DNA of 64,000 bases from Syntrophus buswellii (GCF_046097065.1 NZ_CP175563.1:1-64000); one strand, 5' to 3'; shown: positions 17,608-27,459, numbered from the stretch's first letter. Made by a program: numbers and translations. The notes: generated by a model from the sequence alone, not told the origin.

Positions 17608-19644
17608 ATGAAATTGACCGGAACAAAATCGCAGGACAGGAACTCCAAACCCGTTGACAACAAGCCGGAACCCAAAAAGGGCTCCGGCTGGGCGAAGATG
17701 CCGCCGCGCAGCACCTGGATATGGTTCGCCCTCATCCTCATTGCGAACTTCCTCTTGATCAAGCTGCTGATGCCTGCGCCGGAACAGCCGTCCATCGTCC
17801 CCTATACCCTGTTCAAGGATCAGGTGGGCAAGTATAATGTTCAGGCGATCTTCAGCCGGGGCGAAACGATCACCGGCCGTTTCAAAGTGCCTCTTACGAT
17901 TCATTCCGCGGAGGAAAAAGGCGAAGCCAAGGCGCCGACGAAGGAAGAGCCCAGGAAGGTGGACCATTTCAAGACCATCCTGCCCGCCTTTGTCGATCAG
18001 GGTCTGGAAGCCTATCTGATCGACCATGCGGTCGAAATCAGCGCCAAGCCGCTCCGAGAAGAGCGCAGCACCCTGGCGACGATTCTTTACAGCTTCGGTC
18101 CGGGCCTGCTCTTTATCGCCTTCTATATCTGGATCTTCCGACGTATGGCCCAGCAGGGAGGCCTTGGAGGGGGACTCATGGGCATCGGCAAAAGCAAGGC
18201 GCGCCGCTATGACCAGGAGGAGGGGCAGAAAATCACCTTCAATGACGTGGCCGGCATTGACGAGGCCGAAAACGAACTGGTCGAGATTGTGGATTTCCTC
18301 AAGGACCCGTCAAAGTATACCCGCCTTGGCGGAGCCGCTCCGAAAGGCGTCCTTCTGGTGGGCCCTCCGGGCACGGGAAAGACCCTGCTGGCGAAGGCGG
18401 TTGCCGGGGAGGCCGGAGTGCCCTTCTTTTCGATCAGCGCCTCGGAATTTGTTGAGATGATCGTCGGAGTCGGCGCCGCGAGGGTGCGGGACCTCTTTCA
18501 GCAGGCCCGCGACCAGGCGCCGTCGATCATCTTCATCGATGAGCTGGATGCCATAGGCCGTGCGCGTGGGCCGGCGGCCATAGGCGGGTCCAGCGAGCAG
18601 GAGCAGACCCTGAACCAGATCCTGACCGAGATGGACGGCTTTTCCAGCCGCCAGGGCATTATCGTGCTGGCGGCGACCAACCAGCCGGACGTCCTCGACC
18701 GCGCGCTCCTGAGGCCCGGTCGCTTTGACCGGCGTGTGGTGGTGAACCTTCCGGACAAGACCGGCCGCGAGGCGATCCTCAAGGTTCACGTCCGGAATGT
18801 CCCTCTCGCCGAAATCGCGGACCTGGTAGAGCTTGCCGCTGCGACACCGGGCTTTTCGGGGGCCGACCTGAAAAACCTGGTCAACGAGGCCGCGCTGCTG
18901 GCGGCGAGGCGCGGCCAGAGTGAAGTCCATTACAAGGATTTCATGGACGCCCTGGAGAAGATCGTACTCGGCCCCGAGCGCCCCCTTCTCCTGAGCCGTG
19001 CGGACAAGGAGCGCATCGCCTACCATGAGGGAGGGCACGCCATTCTGGGCCTGGTGGTTCCCGGTGCGGACCCTGTGAACCGGGTGACGATCGTACCGCG
19101 GGGTCAGGCCCTCGGCGTGACCTACCAGCGGCCGGAAAGCGACCGCTACAATTATCCGGAGGCTTACCTCCGGGCACGGATTATTGGAATGCTGGGCGGA
19201 CGGGCGGCGGAGGAGATCGTCTATGGAACGAAGACGACCGGCGCCGAAAGTGACATCGAGCAGGCGACCGGGCTGGCCCGCCGGATGGTGACGCGCTGGG
19301 GAATGAGCGAACGCCTCGGGCTGGTGCAGCTTGCGCCCCGGGATAACCCCTACCTGAGCGGCATGGACGGATATGGTGGCTCCAGGCCATTCAGCGAGGA
19401 TACCGCCGAAACCATCGATGCCGAGGTTCGCAGGATCATCGCCGAGAGCCACGAGGAGGCCAAGCGGCTCCTGAGAGCATACCGCTGTCAGCTCGACGCC
19501 CTCGCCGAGGCCCTTGTGGCCCGGGAAACCCTCGATGAGAAGGAAATCCTGGCTGCAACAGGCCTGCCTCCAGCACCGCCCCTGGAGACGGGCAAGCTGC
19601 CGCTTTCCGATGAGGAGAGTCAGAGCTCCGCGGGCGCCGCCTGA
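17608..19644 (+). CDS. ftsH: ATP-dependent membrane zinc protease FtsH
   Basis: Membrane-anchored AAA+ protease that extracts and degrades membrane and short-lived proteins. 678 residues: a cytoplasmic basic N-tail, a first membrane span at about 38-57, a periplasmic domain, a second span at about 160-178, then the AAA module with Walker A GPPGTGKT at 252-259, Walker B IIFIDELDAIG and the second-region motif LRPGRFDRR. The zinc motif is HEGGH at 473-477 (usually HEAGH), with the third ligand in ESDIEQAT. The periplasmic part carries a charged insert (EEKGEAKAPTKEEPRK). It may be a second FtsH paralogue; the rest of the genome would be needed to tell. Confidence 0.95.
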   Translation: MKLTGTKSQDRNSKPVDNKPEPKKGSGWAKMPPRSTWIWFALILIANFLLIKLLMPAPEQPSIVPYTLFKDQVGKYNVQAIFSRGETITGRFKVPLTIHSAEEKGEAKAPTKEEPRKVDHFKTILPAFVDQGLEAYLIDHAVEISAKPLREERSTLATILYSFGPGLLFIAFYIWIFRRMAQQGGLGGGLMGIGKSKARRYDQEEGQKITFNDVAGIDEAENELVEIVDFLKDPSKYTRLGGAAPKGVLLVGPPGTGKTLLAKAVAGEAGVPFFSISASEFVEMIVGVGAARVRDLFQQARDQAPSIIFIDELDAIGRARGPAAIGGSSEQEQTLNQILTEMDGFSSRQGIIVLAATNQPDVLDRALLRPGRFDRRVVVNLPDKTGREAILKVHVRNVPLAEIADLVELAAATPGFSGADLKNLVNEAALLAARRGQSEVHYKDFMDALEKIVLGPERPLLLSRADKERIAYHEGGHAILGLVVPGADPVNRVTIVPRGQALGVTYQRPESDRYNYPEAYLRARIIGMLGGRAAEEIVYGTKTTGAESDIEQATGLARRMVTRWGMSERLGLVQLAPRDNPYLSGMDGYGGSRPFSEDTAETIDAEVRRIIAESHEEAKRLLRAYRCQLDALAEALVARETLDEKEILAATGLPPAPPLETGKLPLSDEESQSSAGAA

Positions 19645-19799
19645 GGAGCTTCGGCAGGCGACCGACGGCCACGAAAGGATGGGGGCAACTGGGGGAACAG
19701 CGGTTGCTGACAGGCAGGCGATCATTGCAGGGGTTTCCGTGCCTGGATGGGTCCGCTCCGGCTCGGTCCGGAAGATCACGAAGCACGTGGGGGTGACAA

Positions 19800-22505
19800 A
19801 TGAAAAACCTGAGCAGCGTATTCAATCCTGACCGTGTGGCATTGATCGGCGCCAGTGATCAGGAAGGTTCCATTGGAAAAATTCTTCTTTCGAATCTGCT
19901 CCTGGCAAAAAATAGAACGATCTTCCCGGTCAACCCGAAGAAGAAGGTGCTGCTGGGCCAAAGATGTTTTGAGAATATATCGAGCATTCCCGAGCCTGTC
20001 GATCTGGCCGTGATCGCGACCCCGGCGGAAACGGTTCTCGATCTGGTAGAGGAGTGCGGCAGGGCGGGGGTCGGTGGGCTGGTCATTGTTTCCGCAGGCT
20101 TTAAAGAAAGCGGCGAAAAGGGAGCATCTCTGGAACAGCAGCTGAACGAGATCCGGAAAAAGTACGGCATGCGGATCCTCGGGCCGAATTGTCTCGGGTT
20201 TGTTCGGCCGAACGCCGGTTTGAACGCCACCTTCATGAAGGCCAATCCTCTGCCGGGAAAGATTGCTTTTATATCCCAGAGCGGCGCCCTGGGCAGCGCC
20301 ATCCTGGACTGGGCGGCTTCGGAGAGCGTCGGGTTCAGCATGTTCGCGTCGCTCGGTTCCATGAGCGACATCGACTTCGGCGATCTCATCGATTTTCTCG
20401 GAGAAGACGAGGCGACGCGGAGCATCCTGATTTACATGGAAGGGGTGGGAAATGCCAGAAAGTTCATGAGCGCCGCTCGGGCGTTTGCCCTGCGAAAGCC
20501 CGTGATCGTCCTCAAGCCGGGAAGATATACGGAAAGCGCTGAAGCAGCCCGATCCCACACAGGCGCCATGGCCGGGGATGACGCAATCTATGACGCCGCG
20601 TTCAAAAGAGTGGGGGTGGTGCGGGTAAAGGATATTTCCGCTCTCTTCGACGCGGCTGAAATTCTCGCTTCCCAGAGGCTTCCCCTCGGCCGGAAGCTGG
20701 CCATCGTCACGGCAGCCGGTGGTCCCGGTGTCATGGCCACGGACGCCCTGATGGATTTCGGAGGAGAGCTTGCAAAGCTTTCCGACGAGAGCCTCGAACG
20801 GTTGAATGCCTTCCTGCCGCCCTTCTGGAGCAAGGGGAATCCCCTGGACCTGCTGGGGGATGCGGATACCGGGCGGTTTGACCAGGCGATCCAGGTCTGT
20901 CTGAACGATCCCGGGGTAGACGGCATCCTGGTCATCAGCATTCCCATGGATACGGCTCCGCCGGTTGAAGTGGCCCGGGTGATCATTGAAAATGCGAAAA
21001 AAGCGTTCAAGCCGATCATTACGACCTGGATGGGGGCGGGAAAGGTGCGTGAGGCGATGGATATGGTCGCCCGGCAGGGTATTCCCAATTATGAAACCCC
21101 GGAAGGGGCCGTGAAGGCCTATATCAATCTGTACAACTATGAAAGGAACCTCGAACTTTTGTATGAAACCCCTTCCGAGCTGCCGGTGCGGAGAGTCGTC
21201 CAGGAAAACCTGCCGGCTTTCCTCAAGAGAATCCGGGAGGAGAAGGGTTCCTTAAACGAGATTATTTCGAAGGCCGTCGCTGAGGAGAGATACCTTCTCA
21301 ACGAGAACGAGTCCAAGGAGTTCCTTGCCGCCTATGGCATTCCAACCACGGTTCCTGCACTCGCCGTTTCCGAAGAGGAGGCGGTGGCCGTTGCCCACCG
21401 CCTGGGATATCCCGTTGTCATCAAGATCGCCTCGCCGGACATATCGCACAAGAGCGATGTCGGTGGCGTCGAGGTCGGAATCCGCTCCGAGGAGCAGCTC
21501 AGGCAGGCCTACGGGGGCATGCTGGCAAAGGTCGGACAACGGGTTCCGGAGGCGGTGATCGAAGGAATCACCGTTCAGAAGATGATAGAGAACATCGATT
21601 ACGAGCTGATCCTGGGCTCGAAAAAAGATAAGGATTTTGGTGCCGCCATTCTCTTCGGGATGGGTGGGGTGACGGCGGAACTGATCCAGGACTTCTCGGT
21701 GGGACTGCCTCCCCTGAACACGACACTGGCAAAGATGCTGATGGAGGAAACGAAAGCCTACAAGCTCGTTCAGGGATGGCGCGGCAAGCCCCCGGCCGAT
21801 CTCGAAGAGCTTGAGGCGACGCTGATCCTTTTCTCCTACCTGGTCGCAGGTTTTCCCGAAATTGCGGAGATTGACATCAACCCGCTCGCCATATCGGACG
21901 GCAAACTGTACGCCCTGGATGCGAGAATCATCCTCGATAAAGCCTATCGGAAATCGGCGGACCTTTATCCGCACCTGGTGATTACCCCTTATCCCACGAG
22001 GTTCATCACGACCTTTCTATTGCCTGATGGAACAGAGGTGACCCTTCGGCCGATTCGGCCTGAAGATGAACCTTTGGAGCGGGAGCTCCTCGAGACCCTG
22101 TCCGAAGAGTCCCGCCGGACAAGGTTTTTCTCATCTTTTAGGAACGTCACCCGCGAGTGGCTGATCATGTTCTGCAACATTGACTATGATCGGCACATTG
22201 CCCTCGTCGCTGAAATTTCGGAGCAGGGGAAACAGAAAATCATCGGTGTCGCAAGACTGATCATCAACCCGGATTTCAGCTCCGGGGAAATCGCCGTGCT
22301 CATCCATGATCGGTATCAGCGAAAGGGGATCGGGCAGAAGCTGATGGAGACGGTCCTCAACATCGCCCGGTTAAAGGAGCTGCCTGAGATCTACGGGGAG
22401 GTTCTGACGGATAACCGGGAAATGCTCAATCTCAGCAGAAAAAATGGATTTTCCATCAAGCGGCTTCCCGATGGAACGTCGAGCATTCGCTTGAAACTGC
22501 AGTAA
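19800..22505 (+). CDS. ADP-forming acyl-CoA synthetase fused to GNAT acetyltransferase (Pat/AcdAB-GNAT type)
   Basis: 901 residues. Order: CoA-binding Rossmann domain at about 8-105, succinyl-CoA-ligase-like domain at about 150-290, second ligase domain at about 305-450, ATP-grasp domain at about 490-705, and a C-terminal GNAT domain at about 735-895 with the acetyl-CoA loop RYQRKGIGQKL. The architecture equals protein lysine acetyltransferases such as E. coli PatZ. Here the phospho-histidine of the synthetase, H253 in RSHTGAMAG, and the ATP-grasp lysine region PVVIKIASPDISHKSDVGG are kept, so the enzyme might also interconvert acyl-CoA plus ADP with acid plus ATP. Which activity dominates cannot be read from sequence. 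GGGGTG lies just before the ATG. Confidence 0.88.
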   Translation: MKNLSSVFNPDRVALIGASDQEGSIGKILLSNLLLAKNRTIFPVNPKKKVLLGQRCFENISSIPEPVDLAVIATPAETVLDLVEECGRAGVGGLVIVSAGFKESGEKGASLEQQLNEIRKKYGMRILGPNCLGFVRPNAGLNATFMKANPLPGKIAFISQSGALGSAILDWAASESVGFSMFASLGSMSDIDFGDLIDFLGEDEATRSILIYMEGVGNARKFMSAARAFALRKPVIVLKPGRYTESAEAARSHTGAMAGDDAIYDAAFKRVGVVRVKDISALFDAAEILASQRLPLGRKLAIVTAAGGPGVMATDALMDFGGELAKLSDESLERLNAFLPPFWSKGNPLDLLGDADTGRFDQAIQVCLNDPGVDGILVISIPMDTAPPVEVARVIIENAKKAFKPIITTWMGAGKVREAMDMVARQGIPNYETPEGAVKAYINLYNYERNLELLYETPSELPVRRVVQENLPAFLKRIREEKGSLNEIISKAVAEERYLLNENESKEFLAAYGIPTTVPALAVSEEEAVAVAHRLGYPVVIKIASPDISHKSDVGGVEVGIRSEEQLRQAYGGMLAKVGQRVPEAVIEGITVQKMIENIDYELILGSKKDKDFGAAILFGMGGVTAELIQDFSVGLPPLNTTLAKMLMEETKAYKLVQGWRGKPPADLEELEATLILFSYLVAGFPEIAEIDINPLAISDGKLYALDARIILDKAYRKSADLYPHLVITPYPTRFITTFLLPDGTEVTLRPIRPEDEPLERELLETLSEESRRTRFFSSFRNVTREWLIMFCNIDYDRHIALVAEISEQGKQKIIGVARLIINPDFSSGEIAVLIHDRYQRKGIGQKLMETVLNIARLKELPEIYGEVLTDNREMLNLSRKNGFSIKRLPDGTSSIRLKLQ

Positions 22506-22569
22506 ATGGTCGATCCGCCGCGATGCCGGTCAATCCGGAAAAGACGGCATGAATTCATCCGATCTCCAG

Positions 22570-22611
22570 CACAGGCAAGGGGGGCATCATCTGGTGCCCC
22601 CCTTGCCTGTG
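22570..22611. terminator. Perfect 17-bp hairpin between convergent genes
   Basis: CACAGGCAAGGGGGGCA at 22570-22586 and its exact complement at 22595-22611 enclose an 8-base loop. It lies between the stops of the synthetase-GNAT gene (+) and the cyclophilin gene (-), so it probably ends transcription from both sides. There is no T-run on either side, so it is not a classic intrinsic terminator. Confidence 0.75.
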
Positions 22612-22637
22612 GGCCCGAAACCGAAACGGTGGGAAAA

Positions 22638-23150
22638 TTATGCCTTCCGGGTGACCGATTCAATCAGCACATCTTCCAGGGGCCAGTCCTGGAAAGGACC
22701 CCGGGAGCCGGTTTTGACTTTGGCCATGGAATCGATCACATCCATCCCCTCCGTCACTTTGCCGAAGACCGCATAACCGAAGTTGTTCTTGCCGGCATAA
22801 TCCAGGAAGGAATTGTCCACAAAATTGATGAAGAACTGGGACGTGGCTGAATCAATGACCATGGTCCGTGCCATGGCCAGCGTGCCCCGCTCGTTTTTCA
22901 AGCCGTTTTCCGCCTCATTCTTGATGGCAGGACCGGTGGGTTTCTGCTGACCGCCCTTGTCGAATCCTCCGCCCTGGGCCATGAATCCGGGGATGATCCG
23001 GTGGAAAATGGTTCCGTCGAAAAAACCGTCTTTTACATACTGCAGAAAATTTTCAACGGTGATGGGGGCCTTGTCCTGATAAAGGACCGCCTCAAAAGTT
23101 CCCAGGCTGGTTTTGAAGACCACGGTGGGGTTGGAACTTGTATCTTGCAT
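22638..23150 (-). CDS. Cyclophilin-type peptidyl-prolyl cis-trans isomerase
   Basis: 170-residue single-domain cyclophilin that catalyses proline isomerisation in folding proteins. Family motifs: FHRIIPGFMAQGGGF with the catalytic arginine, the segment LAMAR, SQFFINFVDNSFLD, and FGYAVFGKVTEGMDVID. There is no signal peptide from the chosen start, so it is likely cytoplasmic. The ATG at 23150 has GAGG 6 bases upstream. The reading frame is open 120 bases further up, but that part has no ribosome site and does not resemble a cyclophilin. It is convergent with the preceding + gene. Confidence 0.93.
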   Translation of the reverse strand: MQDTSSNPTVVFKTSLGTFEAVLYQDKAPITVENFLQYVKDGFFDGTIFHRIIPGFMAQGGGFDKGGQQKPTGPAIKNEAENGLKNERGTLAMARTMVIDSATSQFFINFVDNSFLDYAGKNNFGYAVFGKVTEGMDVIDSMAKVKTGSRGPFQDWPLEDVLIESVTRKA

Positions 23151-23297
23151 GGTTGCCTCGTCTCCTTGAATGGTTTTGGTCGGCTGTCTGACAATGGCCG
23201 ATCGATGTTCTGAAATGTTGCGGAAGTATAGAGGGAAACCTTCAGGGTTGTCAAGGAAGGATACGGACAAAAACCGCCGGACTGGCTGAACGTTCCG

Positions 23298-24401
23298 TCA
23301 GCGATTGGCGGGGACTTCTATCCGGACGGGCACCATCCCCGCACGGGAATCGGCCGTACCGATCGAAACGGCCCTGCCCGTGATACCCAACCCTGTAAGC
23401 CTCTGCAGAAGGGCTTGCACCTGCCGGGGCGGCAGCTCCGCCGTCAGGATCTCCATTCCTCCGGATGTCCTGCGCTCGATCCGTGAGGCATCAAACTGCC
23501 GCAGAAGGCTTATGATTTCCGCCGTCGATGCGCTTTTCCCGCGAAGGCCGCTGTCGGTAACAGCGGAATCCGATGTGTTTTCTCCGTCTCCGGATTTTTT
23601 CCGAGCCATGGGGGGAGAGAGGGCTCCGGAGAGCGATGGTCGGGGGGCGGCGAAGACGGGGGGCTCTTCAGCCTTCCGGGAGCCGACGCTTTCAAGGGTT
23701 TCCAGCGGCAAGGGCGCCAGGGCCACTGCCCCCTTCCGCGGCTTTGCCGCATCCTCTTCCCCTGAAAGGTGCTTCCCGCTGTCCCGCATCCCCTCCCCAT
23801 CCGGGCGCGGCGGTGCAGCCTGTTCCAGCCGGAGAGCGGATTGATCCGTCGGCTGTACAAGGCCGGGCTGAGGGGATTTTGCGCTCTTCGCTGCCGAAGG
23901 CGGCGTCGTTTCCCGCGGGACGGATGGACCGCCGGCGGGTGCAGGCGGAATGGCCGCCCGGGAATGGTCCTTGCGGGAAGGCCCCTGCGCTCCCATGGAG
24001 CGCTCCAGCGCCGGCTTGGGCAGGGCGACGTGGAGGTCCCCATCCCTGTGGAACTGCGGCTCCTGGGTGCGATAGACCTGGAAAGCGAGGACTGAAAGAA
24101 TGAGGAGCGCCGCGGTGGAAAGGGGAATCTTCAGGTGCAGCGGGGAGAAGAGCCTCCGGAAGAACCCCTTTTCCGGCTGTGCCTCGTCCCGCACCCTGGT
24201 CATGATTCTCTGCTTCAGCCAGGGTGGAGGCGTCACCTCCTCCAGGCCGGACAGGATCGTCCCCATCCGCTCCAGATCCGCGATGGCCTTGCAGCACTGC
24301 GGGCAGGAGGCAAGGTGATCGCGCACCCTCGCGCTCTCCTCGGGTGAGAGAAGACCTTCCAGGTAGGCGGGCAGGCTGTCTTCGATATCCCGGCAAGTCA
24401 T
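23298..24401 (-). CDS. Zinc-finger anti-sigma factor with periplasmic domain
   Basis: 367 residues. The N-terminal ZAS domain has C3 and the H29-X3-C33-X2-C36 motif, which binds the cognate ECF sigma factor. A membrane span is at about 92-110. A long proline/serine-rich periplasmic stretch follows, then a C-terminal domain from about residue 280 (EIISLLRQFDASRIERR onward, ending VRIEVPANR) that resembles the DUF2275 region found in such regulators. Its ATG overlaps the sigma stop by 4 bases (24398-24401), so the pair is translationally coupled. It presumably holds the sigma at the membrane until an envelope signal arrives. Confidence 0.88.
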   Translation of the reverse strand: MTCRDIEDSLPAYLEGLLSPEESARVRDHLASCPQCCKAIADLERMGTILSGLEEVTPPPWLKQRIMTRVRDEAQPEKGFFRRLFSPLHLKIPLSTAALLILSVLAFQVYRTQEPQFHRDGDLHVALPKPALERSMGAQGPSRKDHSRAAIPPAPAGGPSVPRETTPPSAAKSAKSPQPGLVQPTDQSALRLEQAAPPRPDGEGMRDSGKHLSGEEDAAKPRKGAVALAPLPLETLESVGSRKAEEPPVFAAPRPSLSGALSPPMARKKSGDGENTSDSAVTDSGLRGKSASTAEIISLLRQFDASRIERRTSGGMEILTAELPPRQVQALLQRLTGLGITGRAVSIGTADSRAGMVPVRIEVPANR

Positions 24402-25039
24402 GAAAAATCTCCAATTCTGGAACGCATGAGGTCTTTCAGGGAATTTCGTGCCCGGAAAAGCCGCGAGCGGACGGTACCCGGGGGGATCTTGAAAACGTCG
24501 GCAATCTCGCCGTAGGACAAGCCCTGAATGTCTCGCAGGACAAGAATTTCCCGGTAGCCGTCATCAAGGAGGCCGATGCATTCCTGCACCCGGGCTTCCA
24601 GTTCCTTTTTCTCCAGGCGCTCCTGGACGGAGTCCTCCTGCAGAGGCTCCGCCTGGCAACCGCATCCGTATCCTTCTTTGCCGGAGGACGCCTCCGGGAA
24701 AAAATCTTCGGAACGCACCCGGGCCTTTCGCTGCTTCAGCTCGATCAGCCGGTTCTTCGCGCAGTTGACCACGATGCCGTAAAGCCAGGTGGAAAAACGC
24801 GCCTCCCTCCGGAACTTCGCAACGGACCGGAAGGCGGCGAGGAAGGCCTCCTGGACGACATCACAGGCCTCCTCGTAATCTCCGATCATCCGGTAGGCAA
24901 CGTTGAGCATCTTTTTCTGGTGCCTGTCAACCAGAACTCCGAAAGCCTCGACATCCCCTTTCTGGCAAAGAAGCACCGTTTCGAGGTCATCGTCCTCGAT
25001 GATCGGAGGTTGCTCTTTCAGAGAATTCGAGGCTTCCAT
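24398..25039 (-). CDS. ECF RNA polymerase sigma factor (RpoE-like)
   Basis: 213-residue group IV sigma factor. Region 2 reads AFGVLVDRHQKKMLNVAYRM, then EEACDVVQEAFLAAF and FSTWLYGIVVNCAKN. Region 4 reads LDDGYREILVLRDIQGLSYG, then EIADVFKIPPGTVRSRLFRA. The linker between them is longer than usual and carries a CGC motif (EGYGCGCQAEP). I chose ATG 25039 because it lies 5 bases after the stop of the VIT/VWA gene; the frame is open further up but would then overlap that gene, and the ribosome site is weak either way. It lies between the VIT/VWA gene and the anti-sigma gene, and a matching ECF promoter lies upstream of the operon. Confidence 0.9.
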   Translation of the reverse strand: MEASNSLKEQPPIIEDDDLETVLLCQKGDVEAFGVLVDRHQKKMLNVAYRMIGDYEEACDVVQEAFLAAFRSVAKFRREARFSTWLYGIVVNCAKNRLIELKQRKARVRSEDFFPEASSGKEGYGCGCQAEPLQEDSVQERLEKKELEARVQECIGLLDDGYREILVLRDIQGLSYGEIADVFKIPPGTVRSRLFRARNSLKDLMRSRIGDFS

Positions 25040-25044
25040 GGAGG

Positions 25045-27414
25045 CTATCGCACCTGTGGGATTGTCCTTAATACCAGTGTAAGCGTTATCCTGGATTCTT
25101 TTCCGTTTCCGGCAGCGGGAAAACGCCACTTCTTCATCCGCTCCAGGAGGCAGGAATTTACAGCGGCATCCTTCAGCGCTGCCGGGGAAGCGGTGACCTT
25201 ACGAACCGTGCCGTCGGGAGAAAGGACCAGGATAAAGGTCTGTTTCACGTGAAACACCTTTCCCGCCAGGCAGGACTCCAGGGTGGAAAGCTGCCCCTTC
25301 ACGATTCCCGCTGCGTCCTCCTGCGAGAGGCCTCCCGCCACTTCGATCCTGTTCACGGATAGAGAAACGGTGCCGGGCCGGGCTTTCCCGGATCCGTCCT
25401 TTTTCTTCTCCGCCTTCCCGTCCGGGGGCATGGCGCTATCCAGGGTGGCCGATTGTTCGCGGACCGGGGCGGCCAGTGGGGCGTAAGACAACATCCTGCC
25501 CTTTCCCATGGCGCCTCCCACTGCGTAATCTGAAACACCCTGGGGCAGGGGCAACGGCTGTTGCACGGTGGTGGGTTTGCCTCCCTGCCGAACCTCGCTG
25601 TCCACCGCAACGAAGGAGGTATGGGCTGTCAAAAGGTTGTAGGTCAGTCCCAGGTTCGTCACTTCTTCGCTGCGCTCCCGCTTTTCCCGGAGCCGGTTGT
25701 AATCGGAAAGGAGCGCAATGCGGTGGCGTGCCCAGAGATAACGAAGGGCCGCATTTTCCGGCAGCGGCGTGACCCCTGCCACTGCGAGGGACTCGGAATA
25801 GGGTCCTTTCCCGGAGATTCCCGTCAGCGTCACATGGCCACCGGGTTTCCCACGCCATTTTCCGAAGAGGATCACGGGACGCTCGGCCAGAACATCGGGC
25901 AGGGAAACCGGTTCCACATCATAAGCGGAAAAGCCTTCAAAATCCACCTTCACCTGGGTCAGTACCGGCGCAGAAATCATGGCGCGGAAGCGCTCCGCCC
26001 TGGACTGCGCTGTTTCCCGCTTGTCGATGATGAAAGGCTCGCCCATGCCGGTCCGCGCCATCCCTTCGATGAGGTGGCGGTTGACGCTCGTCCCGATTCC
26101 GAAGGCAAACAGGTTGGCGTTGTCGAGATTGTGCCGGATGAGATCGAAGACCTCTTCCTCAACGGTCACATAGCCGTCGGTGACGACGACCAGGGTCCGC
26201 GAGTCCTGTTCGCGCTTTTTGAGGGAGAGGGCGCGCTTCAGGGCCGGCAGTATTTCCGTTCCGCCGCCGCCCCGCTGGCCCTCAAGAAGAGCAATGGCCC
26301 GCCGGACATTTTCCGCCGTGGCCGGCAGGGACTCCTCGGACATCAGGGACGAACCCCCGGAGAAGAGCAGGACGTTGAACCGGTCCGAGGGGCGCAGGCC
26401 GCCGATCAGGTTGGCTAGTAGCTGCTTGGAGATGTCCAGGGGAAAGCCGTACATCGATCCCGAAACATCGACGATGAAGATGTATTCCCGGCCGGGGATC
26501 TGTTCGGGGGCAATCCTTCTGGGCGGCTGCATCATCAGGAGGAAGAAATTCTCCTGTTCGCCCCGGTAGAGGAGCAGGCCGGATTGGACGTTGTCGCCGT
26601 CAAGGCGGTAGCGGAGGATGTAATCGCGGTTTCCCCCCGACTTTTCCGACGGATCGAGCAGGACTTGAGCCCGGGCCGGTCCTTGAAACGCTGTGTTCAC
26701 GGAATGGGAGGGGCTGGAGATGTCCCGGACCGGCAGACCCGTTGCCAGGCTGACCGATATGTCAAAATCGTAGGGAGGGGCTTCGCCGGAATGAAGATAG
26801 GGGTTGGCGCTCCACGATTCTGAAGGCGGCGCCGAATCGGCCTGCGTATTGGAATAGCGGGGGCCGACGACGGTGGGATAAACGAATTCGTACACCCGGT
26901 TTTCCGGCATGAGCAGTTCCGTGTATTTCAACTCCACCGCGATCTCGTCTCCCGGCAGGATGTTGGCCACATTCATCTGGAACACATTGGGCCGCTGCTG
27001 CTCCAGGAGAGAGGCGCTCCGCCCCTCGTTCCGGGCCTGCTCGTAGTCCCGGCGCGCCTCATCGCGCTTCTTGATTCTGGCCTCGATGACCCGCTTGCCG
27101 ATCGTCATTTTCATGCCGTAGACGGCGGCCCTTGTGGAGGCGGGAAAGACATAGACCGCCTCCAGAGGCTTTTTCCCCTCATTGCGGTAGCGTTGGGTGA
27201 CCGTTACATCGGCGATCACGCCGGAGATAGTGACCGCTGCGGAGGTGGCTTTCAAGGGAAGCCGATCCAGGGTGGGGCTGTCGCTTTTTACCAGAAAATA
27301 GGGGGACAGGGTGCGGTCCTCCGCCGATCTGTCCGGTTGCGACAGGGCGGCATTCCAGGGAAGTATGACGGCCGTCACGATCAGGACGGCCAGCAGTCTG
27401 CTCAATCTTTTCAT
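25045..27414 (-). CDS. VIT and von Willebrand A domain protein with AgmX/TonB-like C-terminal domain
   Basis: 789 residues with a signal peptide (1-25). The VIT domain at about 45-175 has LEAVYVFPASTRAAVYGMKM and the segment YEQARNEGRSASLLEQQRPN. The VWA domain carries an intact MIDAS: D316, S318 and S320 in DVSGSM. A C-terminal domain from about 690 (AAGIVKGQLSTLESCLAGKV, then SCLLERMKKWRFP) is of the AgmX/PglI C-terminal kind. The layout recalls inter-alpha-trypsin-inhibitor-like proteins, but no sortase signal is present. GAGGAG lies before the ATG. It heads the operon with the sigma and anti-sigma genes, so it may be the envelope sensor or the output of that pair; this is inference. Confidence 0.88.
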   Translation of the reverse strand: MKRLSRLLAVLIVTAVILPWNAALSQPDRSAEDRTLSPYFLVKSDSPTLDRLPLKATSAAVTISGVIADVTVTQRYRNEGKKPLEAVYVFPASTRAAVYGMKMTIGKRVIEARIKKRDEARRDYEQARNEGRSASLLEQQRPNVFQMNVANILPGDEIAVELKYTELLMPENRVYEFVYPTVVGPRYSNTQADSAPPSESWSANPYLHSGEAPPYDFDISVSLATGLPVRDISSPSHSVNTAFQGPARAQVLLDPSEKSGGNRDYILRYRLDGDNVQSGLLLYRGEQENFFLLMMQPPRRIAPEQIPGREYIFIVDVSGSMYGFPLDISKQLLANLIGGLRPSDRFNVLLFSGGSSLMSEESLPATAENVRRAIALLEGQRGGGGTEILPALKRALSLKKREQDSRTLVVVTDGYVTVEEEVFDLIRHNLDNANLFAFGIGTSVNRHLIEGMARTGMGEPFIIDKRETAQSRAERFRAMISAPVLTQVKVDFEGFSAYDVEPVSLPDVLAERPVILFGKWRGKPGGHVTLTGISGKGPYSESLAVAGVTPLPENAALRYLWARHRIALLSDYNRLREKRERSEEVTNLGLTYNLLTAHTSFVAVDSEVRQGGKPTTVQQPLPLPQGVSDYAVGGAMGKGRMLSYAPLAAPVREQSATLDSAMPPDGKAEKKKDGSGKARPGTVSLSVNRIEVAGGLSQEDAAGIVKGQLSTLESCLAGKVFHVKQTFILVLSPDGTVRKVTASPAALKDAAVNSCLLERMKKWRFPAAGNGKESRITLTLVLRTIPQVR

Positions 27415-27459
27415 GGCAATCTCCTCTGAGGCGAAAATGTGTTTCCGACTTATGAAAGC

